64,000 bases of DNA from Triplophysa rosa. Its lineage: Eukaryota; Chordata; Actinopteri; Cypriniformes; Nemacheilidae. The translations under genes and the position numbers were made by a program. Of the stretch, positions 1 through 11,408 are shown piece after piece. Position 1 is the stretch's first letter, and each line of letters begins with the position of its first letter. Under the pieces are notes generated by a model. That model made no database searches. It saw only the letters and a list, made by a program, of their open reading frames with translations, and had not been told where the DNA came from. The stretch is from the NCBI RefSeq assembly GCF_024868665.1, contig NC_079907.1:19347376-19411375 (forward strand). The letters are read 5' to 3'.

Positions 1-334
1 AAACACTGGAACTATTAATAGTTATATACTGGTTTGTCCTGTATATACTGGCTCTATTATTACTCTTTCTTTCTCTGAACAGCTAAAAGTTCTGATCCCT
101 AGAAACTCTGTAGACTTTATATGCCTGAAGGCTGTGTGGCTAATTGCATTTTGGTGCTTTTGGGATATATGGAATGTATGGTTGCCAAGCAACTGGTGGA
201 TACATTCAGCATAGTATTAAAATGCTGGTAACCTCATTTGAGAGACTCACACTTCTGATACTTTTAAAAGAGTCTTCTGGGGAAGAGCACCGTTTAATGC
301 ATAACAGCATTTTATTATTTATATTGCGTTGTGA
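1..334. other. Left edge, prkg1 intron 3, no feature seen
   Basis: AT-rich sequence without a convincing coding frame, repeat end or RNA gene. By position it should lie in intron 3 of prkg1, because exon 3 is on the minus strand at 20795-20908 and the next exon is not found in the window. Confidence 0.4.
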
Positions 335-1257
335 TGTCATGATCCTGTCCTTCTTGTCAGGAGTTTTCCAGTTCTTTGGACAGGGTCATGACAGTACCAT
401 GTATTGTGTGCTTGTTTTGTTATGTGTGGAAATATGTTCTCCTGTCTTGTTCTCCTGTCTTGCGTCTTGGCCCTGCCCCGTCATCTTGTCGTTAGTGTTT
501 CATGCCTTTCACCTGCCCCATGTAATTTCCTTGCTAGTTTCCCATTAGTGTTCATGCCCTTCACCTGCCCTTGTTAATTGTTAGTCTTCCCCTACTTTAA
601 GCCCTCTTGTTTTTTGTCTTCTTCCCTGATGACCTTGTCTGTCTAGTTCCTGCCCAGTCCCTGAAAGTAAGCCTTGTTTGCGCAGCGAGGCTTGGGAATT
701 TCAAATTGGGAATTTGAAAGGTTTTGTGCTTAATTTGTGAATATTTTATTAGTTCAGCTTTTTGAATGCTTGTTTTATAAAGCTGGAATAGTCTATTCTA
801 TTTACTATTGTTTTAACAGGTTCTTCCTCTGAGTTTGACTTTATACTGTTTGATTTTCGTTTTCATTGTTGCGGTTTTGAACAAGTAAAAAGTTAGAATT
901 AACACCTGTTTAATACTGTATATGTGCGTGTAGATCATCTTTCAGTTTTACACTTAAGAAATTGTGATGGCACGGAGTTCCGTTCAATTTAACTTCCACA
1001 TTCAGTTAAAATAATTTTGCAACTAGTACATAAAACACAGGCATATGTGAAAGATTTTGTCCATTTCTGTGATGCAGTTGATGTCTTTTTGAAAAATGTC
1101 TTCCAACATTTTCTCTTATTTTTATGACTTTTACTTGCAGTCATTTCTAAATCCTCAGAGCGAGGCTTCGTGAAACAATGAAACAGTTGAATCAAATGTG
1201 CCGTATCATGTCGAGGCTTCGAAACATTCCAACACCCAATTATATAACAAAGGCTTA

Positions 1258-1970
1258 GGCTACGTTCACACTGCCACCAAAATCAGATTTTTGTGCTCAT
1301 ATGTGACCCAGATCTGTTTACTGCATGACAGTGTGAACAAGACAAACCACATGGAATCCGAACTTTTTTAATCTGATCTAAGCCACTTCCATATGTGGTC
1401 CTAAGTGGTTCCATATGTGGTCCCCAGATACAGGTCTGATGTTTCGCAATGCGACCTCAGTCTGAACGGTCATATCGGAATTCATGTGACTTTTGCGTCA
1501 TTGTAGATCGACATGCGCCACAATTCTGCAGTGATTTAAAGCTTCACGAGCCCTTTTGTTGAGGGAAGTGCACTTTACAGCTCGGTTGCCAAACTTTAAG
1601 CATCAGATTATAAACATAAGCCCTTGCACTGTCTACACCGCACGCGAACCGCAAGATGCGATGCAACAAATGACTATAGGATCCATTATACGGACTGCAC
1701 CGGGAATGCTCTCAAATCGCGCTGTGAGAACGGTCCACTCAGCACCGCATAAAGTCAACACACCCGCTGACTTGACCCTTGCTTATTTATGACAGCCTGC
1801 TGCATGTTATTGTTGTTTTGCTCATGCGATTCAATTTAGAACCATCATGAGTTCACACTGGAATCTGATATTGGCCACATTTAAAAAATAGTGTGAACAG
1901 CCGAACAAAAAAATCTGATCTGAGCAAAAAATCGGAATTGAGCATTTAGGCTTGCAGTGTGAACGTAGTC
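1258..1970. mobile_element. Harbinger-like MITE
   Basis: Begins GGCTACGTTCACACTGC and ends GCAGTGTGAACGTAGTC, giving a terminal inverted repeat of about 16 bases. It is flanked by TTA at 1255-1257 and 1971-1973, the 3-bp target duplication of PIF/Harbinger elements. Internal copies of 'cagtgtgaac' and 'aatctgat' words recur on both arms. A 78-codon open frame at 1556-1792 has no recognisable domain and is probably chance. Confidence 0.65.
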
Positions 1971-2365
1971 TTAGACAATCGCTGACGCATTACAATCTGT
2001 ATGTTCGTGAGAGAGCTTGATTGAGTGTGTGGGGGAGAGGTTAATGTTCTCGACTGGCGTGCTGTGGTCGAAGGTTTGAATCTTGGTCAAAGTGTTGTCA
2101 CATCATTCAAACTAGTGTTTCTTTATTATGTTTTTTTTTCTTTTTTTTTGAGTTTTTAAGAACAGCAGATGTTCTGGCTACACCTATGCCCATCCAATAA
2201 ATGAAGGTGGTAGGAGTGCATGTGTTTCAACATTGATAAGTGTTATGATTAACCATCATACACCTCCAAGGTTGTTTTCAAAATGGCCCCATAGGCTACA
2301 ATTGACCTTTGACTTTTTACTGCACTCATCTTTTATGTTGGATAATTTGGCATTTGACATACATT

Positions 2366-2403
2366 TTATATATATATATACAGTATATATACTGTATATA
2401 TAT
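2366..2403. repeat. (TA)n simple repeat
   Basis: Alternating TA with two 'cagtatatatactg' interruptions; nearly palindromic. Confidence 0.8.
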
Positions 2404-3062
2404 TAAACACAACATATGGCTCTGTTTGTTAGGTAAAATTTGGCTAGATTTCAAATTAAGTGATACTTATCCCGAGATGATCACTGTCCATAGATCACTG
2501 CAAACATGGTTATTTTTTAAATTCTTGATTTACAGTTAAATCAGTTATAGACACTGGTTTATGAATTTACTTTCAGATCAACACCCCCTAGTGGCGAAAT
2601 GTCGTCGAGTTTTGAAACGTTTCGAAACAGTAATGATGTAACAAAACCTCGTTTGCTAAAAATCACGTGACTTAGCCAGTTTGATACGCGCTTCGAAGCA
2701 CTGATTCGATACAAAAGATTCGATACGGGTTTCGAAGCTTCATGAAGCCTGTTTCGAAAGTGCCCATCACTAGTTTGTGTTAGTTTTTAGTTCTTGTTTT
2801 GTCCCTTTACAGGAAGTGTTTGTTTTGCTGTTTTATGCTACCCTTGGTTCCTTGTTTATTTTCCTGTTTGCCCACCTCGTGGGTTTTTGTTTTATTAATA
2901 AAGTACTTTTTGTTAAACCTTAACTGTCTGCGTCTGAACAAACCATGACACATGTTCAATGTTCATTTCACATCGTTTCTGATTTTGGAAAAAGAGTGCC
3001 GCTTTAAAAGATACAGGAAAGCTGGTGTAAGTTAAGGGAGATATTGAGATCTCTCTCGGTTC

Positions 3063-3065
<3 letters not shown>

Positions 3066-3109
<44 letters not shown>
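3066..3109. repeat. (CT)n microsatellite
   Basis: About 22 uninterrupted CT units followed by a C-rich tail. Confidence 0.95.
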
Positions 3110-3111
<2 letters not shown>

Positions 3112-3154
3112 CCTGATTTCCACGCAGAGAAAGAACGCATTGTTCTCTTACACC

Positions 3155-3237
3155 GTGTCTACACCAAACACGACAGGCGCGACGCGACAAACCCATTAAA
3201 AACAAGCAGGTTGTCATGTCGCGTCCGGTGTAGACAC
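3155..3237. mobile_element. Short foldback MITE
   Basis: The left arm starts GTGTCTACACC and the right arm ends GGTGTAGACAC. Further inside, 'gacgcgaca' pairs with 'tgtcgcgtc', so most of the 83 bases can fold into one hairpin. A similar arm ('gtcgcgtccggtg') appears again near 3480-3493, suggesting a second degraded end nearby. Confidence 0.6.
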
Positions 3238-3575
3238 ATTTTCTTATTATAATGGATTCTAATGTCTTTTGTCATGTAATGATAGTGGGTTTGTTAAGTA
3301 GTGGCAACCCTGTCGAGTATATATCTGCGCATGTGCAGAGGTACGGGGCAGGCTAATAGTGTGGCGTGGTGGCAGCACGCCACTGGGAACACTGTCAATA
3401 AACTAATCGACTTTAGGATTCAATTGATCTGCAGTGTTGTGTTTATTGGCACCTCGACTACGACAGTCATGTCGTGTCGGTCGCGTCCGGTGAGTTACGT
3501 TATCTTTAAAGGATTTTCATACATAACGTTGTTTCCAGGAAAAGTTTTAAATGTGTCAGCTACAGAAAGATTGAG

Positions 3576-4355
3576 GGCCCTATTGTACACCCGGCGCAAT
3601 GCGGCGCAAGTGTTTTTGCTAGTTTCAGCCCGACGCAGTTCTCATTATCCCATCCAGCGCCACGTTGTTGAAATAGCAAATGCATTTGCGCTCATTTGTG
3701 CGCCCATGGGCGTGCTGGTCTAAAAAAAGAGGTGTTTTCAGGTGCATTGTTGGCGTGTTGCTATTTTGAGGAACTGAAAAAAGACTGCGCCATAGACCAA
3801 GTCAAACCTGGTCTGAAGTCAACGGTGCAATATTTTTTGTTATTTAAAGAGCGCGTTAGTAGAAAATGCGCCTCTGGGCGGGTCCACAGCGCGCTTTCAC
3901 TTTACTTAAAGTATTAGACAGAGGGAAGCGCAGCAGCACACAAACATGCTGAATAAAAAAAAGGATTACAATGTAAAAGATTATTATTATGTACATAAAG
4001 ATAAAGATACGGGTTGTCCTGTAGATGGTCTGCTCGCGCGCTTTAACCTCACGCACGAGCAGATGCGTTTCCTCTCTGAGTCTGGAGAAGCGTCCAGTCT
4101 TTGCTCTTGCAAATTCCGCCGTGTAAATAGCGAATCCGCCATGACGCAAGCGCAACTGGCTCTTAAAGGGGATGAAAGATGAGACTCTGATTGGTTTACT
4201 GCATGTTACGCCAAAAAAAACACCCATTACTCATTAAGAGAATAGGGACAACCCGTTTAGACCGGGCACGCTAGCAAAAGTGGATTCGGACACGCCCTGA
4301 GTGCACCTGCACCGTGCGCTTTAGACCATGCGCTTAGATCGTTAAAATAGGGCCC
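3576..4355. mobile_element. Harbinger-like TIR element (GGGCCCTATT ends)
   Basis: Begins GGGCCCTATT and ends AATAGGGCCC. It is flanked by TGA (3573-3575) and TAA (4356-4358), a decayed TWA-type duplication. The interior is GC-rich with many 'gcgc' words unlike its surroundings. Two open frames on the plus strand (3696-3917 and 3946-4182) show no known domain; they could be relics of an internal gene, but I cannot name one. Confidence 0.5.
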
Positions 4356-4879
4356 TAACATTTATATTACAGCTGATGTGTAGAGAGCACTTCTAACTTT
4401 CTGTCTTCTTGAAACTGGAGCGGTGAGAAACAAGTCTGTTAAACCCTGTCACCCGTCAACATAAATTACTGCAAACCAAACCACGACGGACCAAATGAAG
4501 ACAGACAATTCTTTAGGATAATAAATACATTCAGTTCCCTGCAGGTTGGTTGTTCGATGCTTTTCAGACAAGCTAACTAATAAACATGTCCCTGTCCTAC
4601 AAACTTGATCTGACATTTATTAACGAATAAAAAGCAATAACGCAACATTTCCACTTTGAATATAAAACTGAGATGATCACTAAAATGTTCAATTAAAGTA
4701 CCATTTTATGACAAATGTTTTTCTTTGTTCGTATTACTTTACAGTCTCACTACCAATAACTTCATATATAGACAAGATTTCACATTTATGTCCTTGCTTT
4801 GTGTTTTATTTCAATTATTTCAAGTAAAACACAGCACACGTCACCCTCACAATAAATGTTCAAGCAACAGTCAGTTTCT

Positions 4880-6128
4880 CAGTGTTGTAATGTAAAGAAG
4901 TAAAAATCCTTAAGTAGAGTACATAAGTGTTGTTTGGGAGTATCTGTACTTTACTTGAGTCTTTATATTTCTGCAGACTTTTACTCCACTACATTTCCTG
5001 AACAAGATGTATACTTTAACTCTGATACATTTCCCCTAAGCATGTTCGTTACTACAAAATAAAAACATAGACACAAAACTGAAATAGACTGAAATAGACA
5101 AGTCGGCGATCCGGTCACCATGACAATGCTTAACCAACCAATCATTGGTTAAAGCTCAATGTGCAAGTGCAAAAAAGTGCTCTCCGCGGTTAATTTCAAC
5201 ACAAGGTTTTAATGTGCTGCTTCTTTTAAAAATAAACAACACATTTTTCAGTTTCAATGAATTATCGAATGACTGGGTTGTTACTGTAAGGGAAATGTAA
5301 GCTTCAGTGCAAGTTCTACCAGGGAGACTCATTACGTCACTAATTAACTCACAGTGCTAGCCTATCATCCCTCAGGATGGCACTTACCTTCTCTTTCGTT
5401 CGCAGATACTGATGCATATGTGCAACCTCCGTCCACCCCACCACCACCAGGTCGGTCCTCATCCTCGGTCCGGGGGGCCGGTCCGGCTCCGCCCCTGCCT
5501 TTATCTCCAGGCAGGAACTTAGGAATCCTTATCCCTCAGGATTCTTACCTTGGACAAAGATCTTACATTATATATTATTTTTCAACGTCCTATTGTTAAA
5601 TAAACATAATTTATCGTTCTCCTGCTTCTGAGTCTTTCTGGTAGAAATGCAAGGAAAGAAAGAAGTAAGGGCCAGACAGATTTGTTCTGATTTTGTTCCA
5701 AGTTGTTCTCTTAGAGGGATAATATTGTGGGTGGGAGGGAACTATCCTTTTATAAAGTTACAAGTTATAAAGTAAAGTAATAAAGATGTGGTTTCTGAAC
5801 TTTATTTTGATAGTTTCAACAAGTTGTTCCAGATAAAACTACTGAGCTTTTTCAAAGTTGTGTACCAATCTAAGCACCATTTTTGATCTTTATGCTAGAA
5901 AAACAAAAATTTTTATCAACAACGTTCGCTTCAACTTTACTTTAAATACTTAAGTAGATTTAATATAAAAAGTACTTTTGATACTTAAGTACAATAATTA
6001 TCTGGTACTTCAGACTTTTCCTCAAGTCATATTCCAAAAGGCTACTTTCACTTCTACCAAAGTAATATTCTGGCAAGATATTTGTACTTTTACTCAAGTA
6101 TTGCTTTTAGGTACTTTATACATCACTG
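4880..6128. mobile_element. hAT element, Tol2-like ends
   Basis: Begins CAGTGTTGTAATGTAAAG and ends AAGTACTT-type words running to CATCACTG, with many 'acttaagta' and 'ttttactcaagta' words in both arms, as in the subterminal regions of Tol2-type hATs. Flanked by CAGTTTCT (4872-4879) and CAGTTTTT (6129-6136), a 7-of-8 match as expected for a hAT duplication. About 1.25 kb and without a transposase frame, so non-autonomous. A GC-rich block at about 5340-5640 differs from the AT-rich arms and may be a further insertion. Confidence 0.65.
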
Positions 6129-6136
6129 CAGTTTTT

Positions 6137-7422
6137 ACTACGTGTATATTATCAACAGAAGTCAGAGAACATATGAGTCGTTGAGCCCCGTTGAAGTATA
6201 TCGTTTATTGGACGTTGGGCTTTAATGAACGAGGCCCATCTTCTCTATGTGATTTACATTAAACACTTTGTGACGCACATCCATGATGTCGTTTCAATAG
6301 CGCTCAATACATCAGTCTATTTGACACAAGCAAACCAAACAGTCGAGGCCTCTGGGTCACATCAATGGAAACATAAATTGCTTCTCTGATGTGTTTATCA
6401 TCTTGAAACAATATTCAGATGAGGGGTCGAGACCACCATTTTGAAGAAGTAAGCAGATGACAGATTGTGTTGTAGATTTCAATCCGTGTACCTGACAGCG
6501 GGCGGACAACCACACGAACATGATTTCATAATGCGTACCACCCTAAAGGGTTTATTGGAAATTAATATTTATAAATACAAATATTTATAAATGTTTTCTC
6601 TTATTGCGTGTGACCACAGCATCAGCTAAACAATCACGCTAAAGCCTGCGTTTACTTTGACAGAATGTAGATGTGTTGTCAATGGCAACAAAAGGCATTA
6701 CTATCAGCACACGTGTAATGAAAAGCAGTGGTCCGAGCAGTTCAGCAGCTGGAGTTTGAGGAATGAAGCGGTTGTTTATGAGCAGCACATAAGCTCTTCC
6801 CTCAACAGGCTCTTATGAAGAGATCTACAGCTCCATGATTCTCTCATACAGCAGGACAGACACAATCACACTTCAGAAAAATATACCTGCGTGGGCTACA
6901 CTCAAACTAGTCTGTTTGTGCAGTTCAGTTTTAGATGAGACAGCAATAGTAGAGAGATGGAATAAAACGTTGGTTTTCAGTCGCACAGAAGTGCTAAGAA
7001 ACAAGCAGAAATGTAATCGGAATTTGCATAACAGCAATGTATTAAAAAATGGAATGGTTCTTCCTTTGTGTTTTTCATGTAAAAGCAACAATGTTGCCAG
7101 GACAGTGGTTGGTGATGTCACTTTGTAGAGAAATGATTTGTGCCTGAGCACATACGCATGGCCCAAAAGCACTTCCTAAAAATAATGTGCTTTCAAGCCT
7201 TCAAAATGCAGCTGTCACATAAATACAAAACGTTTCTCTTTTTTTGTTAGAGACATGTTGAATTCATGTATAAAGTGATGAGTGACGTGTACGAGAGAAC
7301 CCACGAGAAACTTTGATGAAACTTTCTGCCTCTCTGAATGTATTGATTATTACAAACATAATTCAGAAATAAAAATCTGCTTGTGGATGTCAGTTCACTG
7401 CTGCGTGTTTACAACTAATTAC
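6137..7422. other. Intronic stretch, nothing recognised
   Basis: No coding frame with recognisable similarity, no clear terminal repeats and no RNA gene. The open frames here (for example 6835-7128 plus and 6873-7172 minus) overlap on opposite strands and look like chance. Confidence 0.35.
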
Positions 7423-7904
7423 CAGTGTTGGGCAAGTTACTCTAAAAAAGTAATTAATTTTGAGTTACTCATTAAATATTCAATAGTAAAATTAGATTAC
7501 TGTACAAATTACTCTCTCCAAAAAGTATTTAATTACTTATTACTAATTACTTTCTATATCCTACATTAACCTTGATTAGTTAAGTGATTCAAGGATAGAC
7601 ATGAAACGGCTCTTTTAATTCATTCAAATAAATAATATAAAACTACAAAAAGTAGTATTATTAACTGACCAAAGATGTGAGAATTATACATTCAAGCACG
7701 GATTTAAAGTCAGACTTTGAATTTTAATGTCAATTCCACTATTGCACACACTTATATTACAGAAAGTATTTAGTAGATTTACATCAGAAGTAACTGTAAT
7801 TAAATTACAGAAAAATTTGAGTAATCCCTTACTTTACCTTTTCAAGAGAAAAGTAATCAAATTACAGTAACTAATTACTTAGTAACTAGTTACACCCAAC
7901 ACTG
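7423..7904. mobile_element. hAT-type MITE (CAGTGTTGGG ends)
   Basis: Begins CAGTGTTGGGCAAGTTAC and ends GTTACACCCAACACTG, so the ends are inverted repeats with repeated 'taattac' words inside. Flanked by CTAATTAC (7415-7422) and CTAATGAC (7905-7912), a 7-of-8 match. 482 bp, no coding capacity. Confidence 0.7.
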
Positions 7905-8080
7905 CTAATGACTCATACAGATTTGATGTCACTAATCTGGCAAATTTTGGTTATTTTACACATCTTTGTTTCTACGTAAACTAATAAAAAATAGTCTGGG
8001 AAGTTTTTTTAAATCAGCCAATCAGAGTAGAGCAGTCTGTGGTCATGACAACATTAGACCGCTCCAGACATGTTGAAATT

Positions 8081-8337
8081 AGAGATGCACCGATAATAAA
8101 TTTCTCCACCAATACCGATAGTTGATTATTCGGAGTGATATCTGCAGATATCTATTCTGAAGATTAAATGAACATTTCATAACTTTCTGACTGTTATTAA
8201 TGAATATAATGACTATTACCATTGAACGGCAAACTGCTGATGTTCTTAACATTTTCTATATAAAGAGCACAAATTCATCGCATATTAGCCCTGATCATCA
8301 GCTGTTTTTAAACTGGCCAATATATCAGTGCATTTTG
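8081..8337. mobile_element. TIR element fragment, 'GATGCACCGAT' family, copy 1
   Basis: Starts AGAGATGCACCGATA and ends ATATCAGTGCATTTTGTG. The interior words 'cttaacattttctatat' and 'ctgatcatcagctgtttttaaact' reappear, inverted, at 31107-31910 and 48850-49505. It is a shortened copy of the same family. Confidence 0.55.
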
Positions 8338-8366
8338 TGTAAAAATCTATGAATTCAATGAGTTAA

Positions 8367-10085
8367 AGGGATTTTTCAGGCAAAAAAAACAAAATTTCCC
8401 CATGTCTTACTCACCCTCAAGGCATCCTGACTGAATATGACTTTCTTCTCGAAGAATAATGCAGTCAAGAGTTATAATACCACGTATCATTTTACTTCCA
8501 AGTGGTAGAATGGGAGTGAATAGGGGGCAATTCTTCTTTTCGGCTTCTATTCTTTTCACTAAACGAAACCCTTTTTGCCTCGTCAAAAACAGCTATGCTC
8601 ACAGCAACCCGTTTTGGTGCATGTCTCTTTAAATGATAATGAGTTACAGCGCACCCCACCCCCCTTCCGTACGGCGAGTCAACACAACACGTGTAGTACT
8701 GCCATGGCAATGGTTTAGCTAAATTATGTTTCCTGAACTCCTCTCCTCTTAGTTTCGTTAAACGTCTCAAATCATTCGTCCGGAGACTAAAAAATCCATC
8801 ACAACAGACAGCGCATCCTAATGCGCTCACGTTGTAACGTTACATGTATGCTCGCCTAAAATCCACAGAATGCGCACCTGCAGATCTCAGCAGAATTACG
8901 TGAATTTTAGCGCTTGTCGTTGACAAGTTATAACGTTACACACACAACGTGAGAGCATAACTAGTATGCTGTGACAGATTTTTCAGCCTAAGCATGAATG
9001 ATTTGAAACGTTTAAAATGAAACTAACCGCAGTGTTCGCCCCTGTTCATTAGCAAAACAAATAGCTTGCCAGCAGCTGAACATATTAACACACATAATGT
9101 ATTAACATACATACAGCTAAACTCCAAGTGCCCATTTGCCAAGTAACATATAAATATAGATTATGTTTAACACTGGCTTTGAATGTTCTATTTAGCCCGT
9201 GACTGACTTAGCTCCCTTCGCTATCATATGCAAACGTTATCCTCCTATATATACGGTACATTTACGTCAATTCAGACTGTTGATAAATATTACTTACATC
9301 GGCAGCTTTGTCTCGTTCAGTTAGTCTCAATACCTCTTGAGGAACAACTTTGAAGCTAATCAGCTTGTACTGTCCCAGGTTGATAAAGCACTCCGGCTTG
9401 AAGTGATTCGCGCAAACAAGCAGGTTTTTACTTATGGTTTCTGAGGGATTTCCACTAAAAATAAAATAAATCCACTCCTGTCTCTTCTGAGGTTAGGACT
9501 CTCTGCAGTGACTACATTGCATGTTGTCAACGAACTTTAGCCATGGCGTCACATACACCGCTGTCACTTATGAAAACAACAATGGCGGCAACGCCGTGGG
9601 TGGAATTAAGATGTTAGATGTAGATTAGGGGCGGTAATATTATAATAAGAGCCTGCGTCTACGTCACATCAGGAGCGAAATCTGAACGGTTCGATTTCTC
9701 ACATGCTTGCAGAGAAAGGCTTATCAAAACAAAGTTACTGGGATCTTGTTTTTCACATTTTCTGGGTTGCTGGATTCACCGGGGACCCGATTATAGCACT
9801 TAAACACAGAACATTTTTTGACTTTCATCCAATGGGTCCTTTAAACGAACACATTGATTCGCTTCAGAAGACCTTTGTTAAGACCACAGACCAGTCTATG
9901 ATCGATGTATGCACTTTTTGGAGCTTCAAAAAATCGACGCCCATTCACTCTCATTCTACCGCTTGGAAGTAAAATGATATGTGGTATTACAACTCTGACT
10001 CCATTATTCTTCCAGAAGAAAGTCATATTCAGTAAGGATGCCTTGAGGGTGAGTAAAACATGGGGAAATTTTGTTAAATATCCCT
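8367..10085. mobile_element. Kolobok-like DNA transposon remnant with long TIRs
   Basis: Starts AGGGATTTTTCAGG after TTAA (8363-8366) and ends TATCCCT before TTAG (10086-10089), a one-base-decayed TTAA target site. The first and last ~160 bases are inverted copies of each other, sharing 'ccccatgt', 'actcaccctcaaggcatcc', 'tgaatatgactttcttct' and 'cattttacttccaag'. The interior carries a THAP zinc-finger remnant on the minus strand (9295-9490). TTAA targets, AGGG ends and a THAP domain together fit the Kolobok superfamily. I see no long transposase frame. Confidence 0.55.
9295..9490 (-). pseudogene. THAP zinc-finger remnant (C-terminal half)
   Basis: On the minus strand the frame reads ...EWIYFIF..., then VCANHFKPECFINLGQY, keeping the conserved Trp, the Cys-x2-His pair and the 'CF-NLG' word of THAP (C2CH) DNA-binding domains. 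The upstream half, with the first two zinc-binding cysteines, is not readable and a stop codon (TAA) lies a few codons upstream of the EW pair. It sits between the long inverted repeats of the 8367-10085 element, so it was probably the DNA-binding part of the transposase. A captured host THAP exon is the alternative. A relative of this domain occurs at 24588-25935. Confidence 0.5.
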
Positions 10086-10714
10086 TTAGTACAACATTGT
10101 GCACCCTTAAAAATGCTGAGTTTGAAATTTTGCCAAAGACAAAATGTCACAACGTGACCTCTCTGCACAGAAATTTGAAAGATAGAGGAATCGCTCCCGG
10201 CCATTTTTGTAGCACCTTTGGCATGCTCAAAGTCTAGTGTGATCGCGGAATTCGTCTACGAACAGAGGTGACATCCCATCAGATTGGAGCTGGTGACTTC
10301 AGCTGTCATTTAAGTGTGTAAAATAGGCATCGTGCGGCGAGTGAAGGGTGAACTGTGGGCGGTCTATGGCATCAACACGGCGCTGGAGATTGTGTTTCAC
10401 TCAGCTCGGCTCCTGGCATGTTTACATAGCACAGCGCGGCTCTCCACCTGCCTCCCTCTGTTTTACAAGCAGAGAAGTGATATAACACAGGCCTCACAAC
10501 ATGAGCTACATGCACCGTCAGCTGTTAAGTGCTTGGCAGAATGTCGGCGAGGTGCGAGAGAAAGCAGACCCTGAACAACATCGTCTGTCTCCAACTAAAG
10601 CTTCCTGAGCTAAGACAGCTGACTCGATTAGCTGTATGTGAATGCACTGTGTGTTAATGAATGTCATTCGGAAGCGGCTTTTCTGTACTAACACATGCAC
10701 GCACTTTATGTTCA

Positions 10715-11408
10715 GTGTGTTCAGTATAACTGGAGTTGACAATACGACACAAATACTCCTCTGCACTTCCGTAACTGTCTGGTTCGGCTCAGCTGCAAAA
10801 ACTGACCTCCAAAAACTACAACGGATAGTCCGGACTGCTGAGCGAATCACTGGCACAACCCTCCCCAATCTACAAGAACTGTACTCATCCAGAGTGAGTA
10901 AAAGAACTCGCAAAAATCACTCTGGACCCCTCACACTTTCTCTTTGAACTGCTGCCATCTGGTCGGCGCTACAGAGCACTGAGCACCAAAACAGCCAGAC
11001 ATAGGAAAAGTTTCTTCCCTCAGGACATCTACCCCTTGAACAGTTAAATGTTCTACTGTGCAATAAAAACACGTGCAATACACAACTATATACTCATATT
11101 TATTATACAAATGTTGTTGATATAATATTCAGCTATCCACATTCCCCTGCATAACTTGTATATAGTATAATTTGTATATAGCACATCTGTACATCCAATA
11201 TACTGCCTATTGTCCTTTTGTCTAATATTGTCCTTTCTGTCAAATGTGTATTGTCTCTCACATATTTACTTTATACGTTTTGTTACCTGTGCCTTGTCAC
11301 TTTTTTAACCTGTATATGCACACTGGAAGCTTCTGTCACTGAGACAAATTCCTTGTGTGTCCAAGCACACTCGGCAATAAAGCTCTTTCTGATTCTGATT
11401 CTGATTCA
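10715..11408 (+). mobile_element. LINE 3' end fragment with (GATTCT)n tail
   Basis: The frame at about 10730-10915 reads VTVWFGSAAKTDLQKLQRIV and then RTAERITGTTLP..., the stretch after the reverse transcriptase domain in several fish LINEs. A frameshift follows, then FELLPSGRRYRAL and SFFPQD in another frame. The element ends in an AATAAAGC signal and three 'gattct' units (about 11387-11406), a typical target-primed tail. It is 5'-truncated. I cannot fix the clade with confidence (L1/Tx1- or I-like are candidates). Confidence 0.6.

Larger units (their letters stand above)
684..2772. mobile_element. hAT-like non-autonomous insertion in the solo LTR
   Basis: The sequence between the two LTR pieces is flanked by a near-duplicate of 8 bases: GTTTGCGC at 676-683 and GTTTGTGT at 2773-2780, differing by two C-to-T type changes. 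The right end (about 2590-2772) has repeated TTCGAA and GTTTCGAAAC words and ends GCCCATCACTA. The left end is only weakly similar in inverse orientation. An 8-bp duplication fits hAT elements. No transposase frame is present. The element itself holds the insertion at 1258-1970 and a (TA)n run at about 2366-2403. Confidence 0.4.
335..2949 (+). mobile_element. Interrupted solo LTR (gypsy-like), in two pieces
   Basis: The left piece starts TGTCATGATCCTGTCC at 335 and runs to about 683. The right piece runs from about 2773 to 2949 and ends CTGAACAAACCATGACA. The TGTCA start and TGACA end, the 'gtgggtttttgtttt' stretch and the AATAAA-like region resemble the LTRs of the element at 33756-35726, so this looks like a related LTR family. 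No coding region joins the two pieces; the gap is filled by a later insertion (684-2772). I could not find a matching 5-bp target duplication at the outer ends (TGTGA against CATGT), so the solo-LTR reading is probable rather than proven. Confidence 0.45.

Noticed and set aside
2913..3140. Open frame with a long Arg-Glu repeat
   Set aside because: It is a translation of the (CT)n microsatellite.
3946..4182. 78-codon frame inside the GGGCCCTATT element
   Set aside because: It starts plausibly but has no recognisable domain, and a conflicting frame covers it on the other strand.
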